A stretch of 64,000 nt of DNA from Syngnathus acus (lineage: Eukaryota > Chordata > Actinopteri > Syngnathiformes > Syngnathidae), in assembly GCF_901709675.1 (NCBI RefSeq), contig NC_051094.1:10100501-10164500 (forward strand), given 5' to 3'. The position numbers and the translations under genes are program-made. Positions 38,462 through 50,600 of the stretch are shown here, one piece after another (position 1 is the stretch's first letter; every line of letters starts with the position of its first letter). Under the pieces are notes generated by a model. It was not told where the DNA came from and did not search any database. It saw only the letters and a program-made list of their open reading frames with translations.

Positions 38462-41400
38462 TCATAGTTTGTGTGGAGTATAAAATTGGGGGATGGCGTG
38501 AGGACCCCACAGAGGCATGGTGCACGGGTATGGGTAGATGAGAGCAGAGTGAGCCGTGCTGACAGGGACATGGCGGTACGGGAGGTGAGGTTGAGGTATT
38601 CTCATTCGGGGGAGGAAGTTCGCCTGCTGCAGCGTGGTCCGGAGATAAGAGTCTCTTCTTAACATGTCATAAGACGGCGTGACGCAGGAGGTATGGGATA
38701 GCCTCTGCTGGGCAGGAGGAAACTTTGTTGGCATTGCCCTGAACATTTCCCATGAAGACAAAGGTGGGATAGTTTTGAAAGATTTGTTGTGATGCGTCAA
38801 AGCGTCGTGTTGGATTCTGTTGCCTGGCCGGATAGGAGCAGGCCGCGGTAGCTGAGCAGATTTTGTCAAAACTCTGATGAAACCAGAGGAAGATGTTGGG
38901 ACACAGTCAGACTTGAATTTGGGAGAAGAATATGTAAGGTCTTTGGTGGCAATATTTTGCTCTCTAATGTGATTTTTCTCTAATATTTTGACTTGATCTC
39001 TGTCCTTACTCTCTCCAGATGGATCTTTCGACACGTGTCTCACGGGCGTGTCGTCATTTCGGATGGAGCAGTCGGGAGCCAAATCTGAACTCGGTGCAGA
39101 GTGATTTTCATCCTCTGATGAGATGGAGCACAGGGACGGGCTCCTGGAGGAGAGCGAGGAAGAAGAGACGGGGCGAGGCGAGCCGTCAGAGGAGTCGCAC
39201 TTGTGGCTGCCGGAGGCTGGCGACGCCGAGCGGTGGATTACAGAAGGCCTGTCCCTCTCCTCCCCCTGCGGATTCGCTCGAAGGCTGGCTTGTGCCAGGC
39301 GTTTCTTTTTCTCCAGTGGAGAGATGACCTCTCCGACAGCTGAGATGTTTGCGGGCCAGGGTGTTGTTGCGGGGCCGTGCAGCAGGTGGTAATATGCATA
39401 AAGGTCAGGCGCCAGGGGCACTTGCGGCTGGCGCCTGTCAGCGTCAGCCGACCAGAGAACAGAACCAGGATGCGCCGCTGCTTCACTCTGACTCGATCCT
39501 GCTGAAAGCAGCCTCTGAAAAACAAAACCGTTGAAAATCTGAATAATCAGTGCATGGGATACTTTCAGTTGCTTTCATCCATCATGACGCAATACCTCCG
39601 AATCTCCTTCTCTGTCTGCCTTGCTCCTTTCCCCCTTCCACTCGGCTTTTATTTTTCCTCCCGAATTCCTTTTATAAGGCTTCCTTGGTTTGCTGAGTGG
39701 GAGAGGCTTATCGTCTTCTCCTTTTAAATGTCTTTCATAGGGCAACACGAGCCTGCGACATGTGCCAAACTATGCTTCAACATCAATTGATACATTTAAT
39801 CTGCTTTAGGGAAGATGAACAACTGTACGTACCTCTCATAGTGTCTGCGAGTGCAGGTCGCAGCACTGGTGCTAGTGGGACTTCCTCCCAGTTCATCATA
39901 CACTTTCTTCCACAGGCGTCGCGCTGTCACCTATTGACAATATTACACATTTTTGGATACTTTAGAGATGTTCATATATACTATGTTGATGTAAAACAAA
40001 CTTGCTTCATCTAAATATAACATGCATAACGATTCGACTGAGTGTTGTTCTAGATTTTTAAAAAAAGCAAAAAACAAATCAATTTAAAAGAGTACATTTA
40101 TTCTTGGTTAACGATGACGTTTCATTCCTACATATAAGAGTGACCTCACTGGAATTTACACCGGAATAGATTCAAATGACAATTAGTGCGGCGGCAGTTG
40201 TGCAGCTGTCTTTTGCTGAATGACAACCAGGAACGGATCCAAGATTTTTTCCCGCCTGGGGCTAAATAATCAAGTCTATTTTTTTTTTTGTAGCCAGAAA
40301 TTATGATGCAATTAACAATTTGATGCGTGTCAAAGGTAAATTAAAACTATTTCATGGGCCCAGTGCATATTGCTTTGTTCCATGCGGTCAGTTTAAGAAC
40401 AAGAAGTGGTAAAGTGACCTTTAAATGACGCTAAATAGCATTGTCATGTGCAATGAGCTGGCTAATTAACAATGTTCATTCATCGACAGCTTAATATGTG
40501 TCTAATGCTCATCTTCCGCTTGATAACCATTAATCTGTGTTGTTTCAACCAGCACCAAAAGAATCCTGCCATGCAGAAGATTTACTTACTGAATTGTATC
40601 CGCCCAATTTCTCAACTGCCTTGTAGATCATCCAAAGGTCAACTGGGAATAAAAAAAATAAAATAAAAATGAAACAACTAAAGTCTACTGGCTTCTACTT
40701 AATATTCGTACAGTGTTGAGCAGTCACTAACTCACTCTGTTTGAAGCCCAGATGTGGGATTCTTTCGATGGGCGAGCCTCGTTCTTTCATAAAGGAGTGC
40801 AGACTTGATACAAATGACTTCTCCTCCACGTGCTGCACCCGGGGCCGCGATACTTCCTTATATTTGCCATGGACCTTAATGACTGGAGGAGACGTCTAAG
40901 GTGGAGAAAGAACTGCGTTAGGACAGCCATTGCGTCCGTCTGTCCATCCATCCATCCAAAATGTTGTATGTTGGTGTCTTGTAAGTAGTAAATATAGTCT
41001 AAGGCACGTGTCAAACTCAAGTCCCGGGGGCCAAATACGGCCCGCCACATCAATTTATGTGACCTGCAAAGACAAATCGTGCATCAACTTCATGAGCCAA
41101 TACTGAAATTACAAATTGTCATCACTTTTAAAAAATAGAGCAATAGTAAGCAATTTTTATTACCACTTGATTTTTTAAATAATTTAACAGTTTTTACTCT
41201 TCTGATTTCAAAACTAGTTATTCATCAGTTTGTTGTGTAGCCTGTCTACAAGAAGTTGACAGTCATAATGGCCCTCTGAAGGACACTATGACTATGGTGC
41301 GGCACGCAACACAAATGAGTTTGACACCTAAGGCTACTGTAATAAATGGCCGTTGAGTGGGAACCATAAAAAGCAATATCAATATAATAATGCATTGTTA

Positions 41401-44230
41401 TTACACTGCAGGCATGTTGTAAAAATAGCTTACCGACAATGGGAGACGATGACGGTTTTAAAATGTGAATGAAAGATTTTTTGAAAGATTTCATTTTGCA
41501 TTTTAAAATTCATTAAAGTACGGTAATTCTGTTACACAATAGAGTAATAAAATGTATTAAATATCAATCTATCACCTCAACACACATCCCAAGAGAAAGC
41601 ATTATTTGATATGCCCTTGCTGGAAAATTCAATTCACAATGAATAAAAAATGAATTATTCAAAATGTTTCATGCATATTGCATCCTTGCCTTGACACATT
41701 TCAGACTGCCCACAAACTCGGTGAAAGGAATGTCACTATTTGTGGTTTGCAAGGAAGTAGAAATGAAACAAAGAGAGTCTGCACAAAAGTGTCGTATTAG
41801 AGAAGTTTACCGGAGCAGCGAAGAAGAGAAGCTGCTATTAAAAGTGTTCAATGTGCACATGACATTGAGTGTCAACTTTTGTCATCAGGCGAATACTGGC
41901 TGGTGGACGCTACACCGAAAAAGGTGACAATGAGTCAGGGCGAACGGTCCAACACAAAACCATCACTTTCAATGGATTGGATGTATGAAAAACCACAATG
42001 AATCCGATTGATATTTCCAGTTGACTCAACACATGAAGCTGTTTTTTTTTTAGGGCAACTGCTCTACAACATACAGCTCAAGGTAGTTTCATGTTGAATC
42101 AAGTTCCTCTCTGTGGTTCCTGCTTCCGAGAAATCGGCCAGCGCAGTGAGTAATAGTGAAGGTGCGGGCCTCCAGGCGAGCCCCGACTGAGTCACCCTCC
42201 ATCTGCCCGGGACTAGGTGTTCTTTCAAGTTTTGTCGTTCCACTGTTGGAACCCCTCGGTCGTCTGCTATGAAGTCTTTGTGATCCAAAATGAGAGTTCT
42301 TTGTACTTCTACACCAAAACTGTTAGACATTTGCATCAGGGGGACTTCTGCATTCAGTTATCATTTCCTAAATGATACTGTATGCAATGTACTCAACCAG
42401 GCACTTCCGTCCACTTCATAATGGTATTTAGTATTTTTCATTTCCTTCGTCATTACTACTTGTGACTGTCCCCATTCCCAGTGATAGGTATTTTAGCATA
42501 TTTGTGATCATCTGTGTTGGAAATGCCCACGATGCCATTGTTGAAGCAATTGATGAGTGGCTGATGCAAATTTTGAGTCTTTGCACAAGACGCAGGTGCG
42601 TTTGCTGCCGCTCAACCATTTTTCCTGATTTGAGTGGGCGTGAAGCAACCTCAAAGTTCGCAGGCACTCCAATAATGAGTGTGGAATCAACGTCACATTG
42701 ACGCCAAAGTCTGATTTGCTCATTTTGCAAGCCTTTTATTGCGGAACTTCTTTCTATCTGATCTGGCACTTTTTTTCATTTGTGTTCTGAATTTTCATTA
42801 TCCATTTTCAAAAGTTTGTGATTAAAGCATGTAGGAAAGGGCAAAGTTGTTTCTTTATATATGTATATATATGTATGTATATATATATATATATACATAC
42901 ATATATATATAAATTTGACATACATGTCACCGAATGTAACCACCGGGGTAAATGTTACAATGATCATTGTATAGATCTTGAACTGGGTGTCATTATTAAG
43001 AAATAAAAAAAAGAAATAACACTAAATGTAAATCCTATGCTGTCAATTTGCATTGCTGCACTACACCCATGCGAGTTGCAGCATGGGTAGAGCAGTTGAT
43101 TTCAAACTAATGGGGAACTTTGTGTGGGCGACATTGCCAAAGGTCACTGCTACAGGCCAAGCTCAGGTCAACGCAGAAACCACCAGCCTGGGAAAATTTG
43201 CTAACCTAATCTGCGTTTCTCAGATTGCAACTCATTCTCAGTTACCGGTTATTGTGTAGTTCCTGTACAGAGAACTAAATTGGGTCTTCAAATTGGCTCA
43301 TTTCACAAGCAGAACAGAAACGACGCATATGATCAAGCGCTTCAAATTTGTACACCTTATGAAATTCGGCAAAAGGGGAAATGAGAACCCGTCTGAATGT
43401 AGTCACGTCTGCAGTCACACATCAACTGTAACTGATGAAAATAGCAATCAGCAGGCCAAGCAGCACTTTTTCTTACCTCGCCCGGCGGTGTCTCCATATC
43501 TTCTTTACTGACCACCCTCGCACTCTGGTCCTCAGGAGCTGAACAACAAAGACATCAAGTTTTATGATTTCACATCAACAATTATCATACATGCATTTGA
43601 ATGGAGTTTAATTGTCATAATATTGCAACAGTTGCATGAACATATTATCACATATTATGATGAAACCACAGGTAAAAAACCACTTCCTGCTCATGAACAC
43701 AAGCTCTGGTGCACACTACTGTAGGATATTGTTGTTTCCAGACCACACTGTCAAATACATGAAATCAGTCTGCAGTTTCAACGCACTCTCATGAGATCCA
43801 ACACAATATTTGAATTTTTTATCACAGAGCTTTCCATTCATCAAGATGTTTCTTATTGGGGTTGTGTGTTGTTAACACTGCATTACCTCATTCGAATATA
43901 CTTCATACACTACTGTTCAGAAGTTTGGGGGTTCCTTAGAAATATCATTAATCCAAGTTTCCGATATTGCAATGATGTTGAAAGGTTTGGCCAAAGTCAA
44001 TAGATAATCCTGTTTTTTTTTTTGAAAGTTGGCGTATAAACTCTTGTGAAACATTAACCACTACTTCTTGACTTCTTGTCTATTTTAAATTATTTGTGAG
44101 ACAGTAATTGAATCCAAAGAAAATAGTATAAATATTCATTATAAAAGTGCCGCACTTTGGAGAACAGTATACGAAACTTACATTTTAAAATGAATGAAAG
44201 TCCCTTCAGGCCGGAGGTGTCTGCTCTCAT
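38462..44230 (-). CDS. arid5a: AT-rich interactive domain-containing protein 5A
   Basis: ARID-family nucleic-acid-binding protein; mammalian ARID5A binds AT-rich DNA and stabilises inflammatory mRNAs such as IL-6 and STAT3 transcripts. Seven coding exons: 44182-44230, 43477-43538, 40736-40895, 40590-40642, 39833-39930, 39596-39752, 38462-39514. They join in frame to 543 residues (human 594). The ARID domain, about 60-152, includes SFVSSLHSFMKERGSPIERI, LGFKQIDLWMIYKAVEKLGG, ARRLWKKVYDELGG and TRRHYERLVLPYERHLKG. It is followed by DDKPLPLSKPRK, an ARID5 signature. The large last exon encodes a Ser/Pro-rich tail with VISPLEKKKRLAQ, matching the human MSPLAKKKLLAQ motif, and ends IPQFYTPHKL, close to the human terminus. 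These points favour ARID5A over the much longer ARID5B. Start is at MRADTSG. Fragments of a hAT miniature element and a Tc1-like end lie in its introns and flank. Confidence 0.93.
41006..41327. mobile_element. hAT-type miniature element, copy 2
   Basis: This is related to the element at 21005-21405: it shares tgtcaaactcaagtcccggg, tacggcccgccacatcaat and gtgcggcacgcaacac, and ends tgagtttgacac. It is flanked by ctaaggc on both sides (40999-41005 and 41328-41334), a target duplication with eroded element ends. It lies in an intron of arid5a. Confidence 0.85.
42856..42911. repeat. Palindromic (TA)/(TATG) microsatellite
   Basis: A tract of tatatatgtatgta is mirrored by tacatacatatata around a TA core. 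It can fold into a long hairpin. It lies in an arid5a intron. Confidence 0.85.
43904..43946. mobile_element. Tc1-like terminal fragment
   Basis: The sequence acactactgttcagaagtttgg, followed by gttccttagaaat, resembles the element ends at 15371 and 15605 with scattered changes. No matching second end was found nearby. It lies in the first coding intron of arid5a. Confidence 0.5.
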
Positions 44231-47200
44231 CTCTTCAACCGCTGTCTCGTTTGTGTGTAAACCAATATGCTCCTTTTGAGATCGCTCGCTTCCTGTGCTG
44301 CGGCTTCAAATTCAAAGTCTGCTTTCAATATAACCCCTGACTTCTCTATTTCATCTATGGGAGCTGGATTTCAAATGCATCACTGCTAATTTATACATTA
44401 TATAAACTATGAACTGTGCTTTCAAAATATACATTATGTTAAAATCTAATTTCTAAACTAATGTAACTAAAAAGTAAAAAGAGATTCTCACCCATCTCTA
44501 GAGGACGTCTTCCAACTGGAGTCGTGTTTTGTGACTAGATCAAGCTTTGACATAAGAAAATGTTTCTCGCACTGCACACTCATTGGTTGACACGTATCTT
44601 GCATGCAAACACAACCACACACACACACACACACGCATATATAAAATAAACACAAAAATAAGATTTCTTTTAGGATATTAGATGAAACCAGTATATACAA
44701 GAAGTTTAAAAAGGTATATTGATAAATTAAACATTTAAGAACCAAGACAGTTAATAATAATTAATTTATTACCAAATTGATACTATGCATAGAATATTTC
44801 AGAATTAGCATGCTTGTAATTACTGTGAATAATTACATTCACTGCTGTTGTTACCCCCAAATTATCTGGGATGAATAAAAATAATGGATTTTTGAACGTA
44901 ATTGTGAGGTAAGAACAGGATGCAAGGAATCATTAATAAAATGTGTAGCTTAACAATTTGATGTTATATTTAACTGTAACATGTTGATGTTTCAAGACAG
45001 ACGCTACACTCCGAGGTCACTCATTAACCGTCGCAGGTGTGAAACTCTGGAACGGTTTATGCAGTGATATCAAGATGTCTGTGAATTTGAAGGCCTTTAA
45101 AAAGAAACATAGAGTTTATTGTTAAAACAATACCAGGGTCACTATGACATGTAAACATGGTAGAATGCTCTGTAGGTTGTCAATTAATATTATGGCTGGA
45201 ATTATACGCAGGTGACTGTGCTTTAGGTGGTAGAGGGAAAAAAAACAAAAAATTCTCTACATTTGGACACTTGAAAAAGTGAAATGAATAAAAATTTAAT
45301 ATGAATATGTGATTAAAGAATTATAAATGATAAGCCAGCATGTAGTTGAATTAATTGCAAGCGTATACATATACTGTAAATGGGTCTTTAATGGTGTCTT
45401 AAATAATTCTATCCTTGACAAAATCAGGTCAGCCTCATATATCGCCCCAGATGGTTCCCATGATCAACAGCATGCAAAAGTACTTAGATAAGACATTCCA
45501 CATTTCCTCTGCATTTATTTGATCTGTGACAGAAAGGGGATGCCCACTGCGGCAGATAACGACATTTCAAAGGTCATAATAACAAAATGATCTCATGTAC
45601 TTTTTGTCAAATTGTCTACATGACAAATTACTGTGTCCCACATAAATTGAAATGATGTGAGATTTGATATTTTAGAGTTCTGTGGATCCGTGTTTAATGT
45701 TGCGCTTTTTTTGCTGGCCTTAATGGATGAGCAACAGTAAGACTGCAAATTTGATGATCGTGTGAAATGAGTCACCTTCTGGGAACAAAGCGTTAAAACA
45801 CATGTTCCCCTTTAAAGGCATGAACTCAACAGTAATTTTTTCCTACCACATCAACGAGGAGGAAAGAATAATTCATCCTCAACATGATGAATAAAGAGAA
45901 TTATGTCATTTTTTGACTGTGTAAGAAAAATGATCGAAATATTCTTAAAATTGGTGCAATTGAATTTCTTGGTAGAATTCTCTGCAGAACACAGAGGTCA
46001 AACACATTTATTCCTATGCAATATTCTGTGTAGTAGTGCAATGGCGTTTTGCAAAACTGTACTGTACACCATTTTTTTAAATGTAGTGAAATCTGCTCAA
46101 CTGACCTCCCAACAAGCAGCAGTTTGGCAGAAAGCAACTAATATTAAAAAAAAAAAAAAAAAACACATTCAAGGTGTGTATTGCCACTTTTTTTTTTTCT
46201 AATTGGAGGACATCAAGTCTCACACAGAGGGAATGAGTAAATGTAGCTCAAAGTCAGACAGGGTGAGTTTAAAGTGTGTATCATAAATAATACTCAACCT
46301 TCAGGAATTTGGGTTATGATGGCCATTTGTGTCACTTAGTTAAGTTTTTACCATTTCAGCTGTGTTCATCATACAAAAGCAATAAAACTTCCCAAGTGTA
46401 TGAGTTTTTGTAATATTTGTCTGAGTTTGCATTTTTCCAACTCGGAGTCTTTTAAATATATTAATGTAAGAAATTTGCATAATTTTGGTTATATATGTAT
46501 ATATATATAAAGTATTTTTTCCTTTTAAATATTTAGACAGGTGAAAAAAAAGCATCAAATCCACCCATTATCTCACAACTAAAAGTCTAAACAGCTTATT
46601 AATTTTTTTTTTTTTTTAAAACAAACTATATATACACACATACATTTACCTGACCTGCAAATGACCTGGCCCATCTGTTCTTTTCAAACAAAAATTGTTG
46701 CCCTCAAGCACAAGTTTGCCTGCCCCTGTATTAAAAGGTGAGCATGCAGTAAAGTTTTTTTTGGTTTTTATTTTTCAGATGAAATGAAACTTATGCATTA
46801 AGCAGGGTGAATTCCCCACACGGCATTTCATTCCAGGAAACTGACTTAACATATGTTGATACAAATGTGTTTAGAAACTGGATGATGACCACAAAGGCGA
46901 TTTATTATTTTTATTACAAAGGCTGGATTACAATAGACTCTGGCATATAACGACACATTACACTATATTTCAAGTTGATTTGGAACTGATCAGGAATGGT
47001 ACTCTGAAAAATACTCAACTTTCAGTTTCTCTGAAACGTCACAGAAAGCATTTTTCCACTTTTACCTCACATCACTGCAACATCACACGTTACAAATTAA
47101 TAATGGAAAATGTGCCATCGCGAATGTTTTCTTGTCTTTAGCGCACGAAGGAAAAAGTTGAATGCATTGAATTGAAGGAACCAAAATGACATTACACACT

Positions 47201-47659
47201 CCAAATTTCATTTGCTATTGACAGCCCTCATATCAATCAGTCAGTGAGTGTGCTGTTTAAACAATATCCACTTCAAAAAAAAAACTCAAAACTTAAACAT
47301 AACCTATGGGTCAGTCTCATGAAAAATGACATCTGGTAGCTGCTGCTACGGCAAGTGATATAATAAAAGCAGATAAATGAGATAATTTGAAAGGAATGTA
47401 GACTCAAGTGCTGCTTATGCTCAGTAAAAGTCAAGATTCAAACTAAGGCTCATCACATTTACAGGTAAAGTGGTGGAGGTGGACACGGCGTACCTGCTTA
47501 CAACAAAAACATGTTTATGGAACTGGTTTGAAATGATCAATTGGAATTAGCCAGGCCTTTTAATTGACTTGTCCTTTCATGGCTCCGTGGTGCGGAGCAA
47601 CGTGATCAGTGGAGGACTCTTCATGGGAGGTTCCCTTAGTTGCTGGGGAATGCGAGTGC
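44231..47659. other. Intergenic region between arid5a and dbnl
   Basis: It holds the arid5a 5' flank, a (CA)n tract at about 44614-44636, a LINE reverse-transcriptase remnant at 44997-45125, and the probable dbnl 3' UTR on the right. TTTATT pairs at 46901-46914 (minus AATAAA) are candidate dbnl poly(A) signals about 750 bases past the stop. No intact gene was seen. Confidence 0.5.
44997..45125 (+). pseudogene. LINE reverse-transcriptase C-terminal remnant
   Basis: A 42-codon open frame plus TAA encodes LTVAGVKLWNGL, then DIKMSVNLKAFKKKHRVY. This resembles the C-terminal end of non-LTR retrotransposon reverse transcriptases, typically a VKLWNSLP-type motif followed by SFKKKLK. Only the C-terminal piece survives, as expected for a 5'-truncated insertion. 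Confidence 0.6.
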
Positions 47660-50600
47660 CTATACAATTTCGACGTAGTTGGCCGGAAACATTCCGAAAT
47701 GGCCATTGGGGCCGTAGCCTCGCCACCATCCCTCATCTATCATCTCGATCCCGGTGATGATCTCATCGGGGTCGAAGGAAATCTCTGTATCGTCCGCTAG
47801 GAAATAAAAGAGTCAACTAGTAGGAGATCCAAACCCTTTTTCCATTTCCTTTACCAGTTATCCTCATTAAGGTTGCAGGTAAGCTGGAGCCCAACTAATG
47901 GTTGGTTTATTGTTACCTCTTGTTATTTTGACCTTTGTTAAAAAAAGATGCAAATACTGTCATTCCGTTATTTACTTAACTGTCTCTCGGATTCAAAGCA
48001 TGCCTTTAAACATCCCTCCATCCATATTTTGCATCCCACACCAAATTCACGGGCATGCTGGAGCCTATCCCAGCTGTCTTTAGGTGGGTAGGCAGGGTAC
48101 ACTATGAACTAGTTGCCAGTCAATCAAATAATTCCAAACACATATGATTGCTATAAGTATGAATACATTTCATAAAAGCGTCTTGTAAATATTTATGAAT
48201 GGAAAGAAGGTTTTAAAAAGTGTATATGTATGTCCTGTTACATTACACCGAGTTAAAAAAAAAATTGAAGCATTGCATTTGTTCAATCAACTGAATACAG
48301 AGAAAAAAAAGAAATGTAATTACCAGCCTGATAATCATATAAAGCCCGAGCACAGATTCCTTTTTCTGACGTCTCCTCAGCAGTCACCTCGTAGTTGCTC
48401 TCTTCAACCTGCCATAGAATTTGATTCATTAGTGTCTTAAAAATACTTTGGTTTGCTACAAAGGAATAGAACCAGCACCTGAGGGGCATCTTCATATGAA
48501 AGCTCCTGTACACAGGGCCTGGCAGCAGGTACTTCATCTGTTCAAATAAAAAGAATTCTTGTCATGTGCTAAATCTCCCAGCAGGTGGGAGCAGACTGCA
48601 GCTGCTAACTGGGAGGCTTGAGGTGCGGCAAATGATGTTCTTAAGAAGCCAGTGAGCCGGTCACTCGGTGCGTGAAAGTGTTAAGTGCCCCACCTTTCAG
48701 GGGCTCCTTGGGGGCTGCCTCCGGCTCATCATACTCACACCTGGACTGTCCATCATCCTCATCTGGCTCTTATCACCCAAAAATACAAGAACAGACATGC
48801 ATGTACATGGACAAGCCCACACAGGATGAAAACCACCACCGGTAGCAGACATGAAGACGGATGGGAGGGGAAAAAAACGTCAACACCGGGTGATTAATTG
48901 GAAGTACAATGGTGAAATGACTAAGGGATGAGATAGCAAAATAAAGCAAAAAAAAGGACAGCTGTAATTTAGACCAGTCACTCACAAACTGGCGAGAGCT
49001 CATTAGGTGTGCGCCAGTGACAGGAACATTAACCTTCAGTTGTAAGGCTGATTAATTTGTTGCTTAGGTTTATTCAAAAAAAAAAAATACATGGGGGAAA
49101 AGGACCTTGAAAAATAGATCACGTATTAAATCTCAATTGCAATACTGAGGGGGGCTAAAAAAATCCAAATTAGATTTTTCAAAATCCGTTCAGCCCAACA
49201 TGCTCTAAACACAGTTAAATTTATTCCAACACACTTAAGCGTTACATACAAGAACATACGTGTATATAACTAAATACTGTATCTATTATAGGCTTGCCTT
49301 TAAGAGGCGGGGCGGGGCCTGTTTGGTTGGCAAACGGTACCGACTTGAGTGTCGAGATGATTGTTGTGTCCAACAACAGCATCTGCTTAAGTGCACTCAC
49401 TGCGTTTTACTGTTCTCCCAGTGTACAATGGCTGAAAAGTGCAAGGGTGACTGAATTTTGTTGGTCACGTGCAAGAATGAATAAAAATGAATCAGGATAC
49501 TGTTTAAAAAAAAAAATGATAGTGTGACTGCAAAATAAGTGTGGGAACAATTTAGTGGGAACACTGTATCCACCAATTGCCATTCACGGAAAAGAATGGA
49601 AGCTTTGTGCTTAATGAATCAGGCCCAGATGGAAAACGTGGCTTAGTGCAAAAAAAAAAAAAAAAAAAAAAAAGGGTTGGGGAATCACCGACTGGTATCG
49701 ACTGACTGTCACCCGATATGTTGTGTTGTGTGTGTAAGCTCACACCTGCAGCATGGACAGGGGAGGCAGAGCCTGCCGGCACCGGGGAGGCTTGGCGCTG
49801 AGGGGAGTCGGCCCGCTCGCTTTCATACTTAGAGAGAAAAGGGCTTTGAAGGCGCCCTGAGTGGCACATGGAATCCAAAGCATGCACAGATGGATGAGGA
49901 GAGACAAGAAAGAATGAGAAGACATGATGGGGACAGACAAACAAATTTAAGTGTGATCTCAGACAGGTAGAGCTCTCCAAGAGGGCGGCGGGTTTTGGAC
50001 AAATATCGCTTGAAGCCACCGCTACCCAAGAGTACAAATGGAGGCAAAGCTGACCTTTCAAGCAAAGCGAAAGATAGACAGTACCTGGCTGGGGGCTGGA
50101 AGGAGCAACAGAGGGCACCTTTGCATCCCTGGCAGTTATTCCCATTTCTCTCTGCTTGAACATTTCTCTGGGGTTCATAGCTCGCTGAGAGATGAGGGAA
50201 GCTGCCTCCTAAAAGAAAATAAAAAATAAAACAGCAGGTGACTGACTTCATATCTTTGAATGTCAGTCTTAAACCAAACATGGCATTAAAGTTTAAAAGA
50301 AAAAAACATTGGAGAAGGGGGACTCACATGGACCTTTTCCACAGACTCTCCTTGTTTGACTGTCTTCTGCTCTGCCTGCATCTCCGCCTGCTGCTCCTGA
50401 TGTTGGTCACATTACATTTGGCTCTCATCAGCTACCCTGCTGAATGCTCCATAAACATCTGCATGCTGATCATTTACAACTTGCATAGCAAAAGTCAACC
50501 ATGAGAATATTGCACTGCAGTCAAAACCTCTAATTCAGTTTCTGGTTGAGCTCTTTTTTCCCCCCCTCAACCACAAAACAAAAGCAGACAAAGACTGACC

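Noticed and set aside
39019-39392. Plus-strand open frames opposite arid5a
   Set aside because: These are shadows of the Ser/Pro/Arg-rich last exon of arid5a.
38462-39421. Single-exon arid5a start at 39421
   Set aside because: The codon there is GTG and the frame continues upstream to a splice acceptor at 39514, joining the ARID exons in phase.
49552-50178. 208-codon minus-strand open frame
   Set aside because: It reads through dbnl exons and introns, including the A24 run as a Phe tract; only the true exon portions (49746-49856 and 50085-50208) are real.
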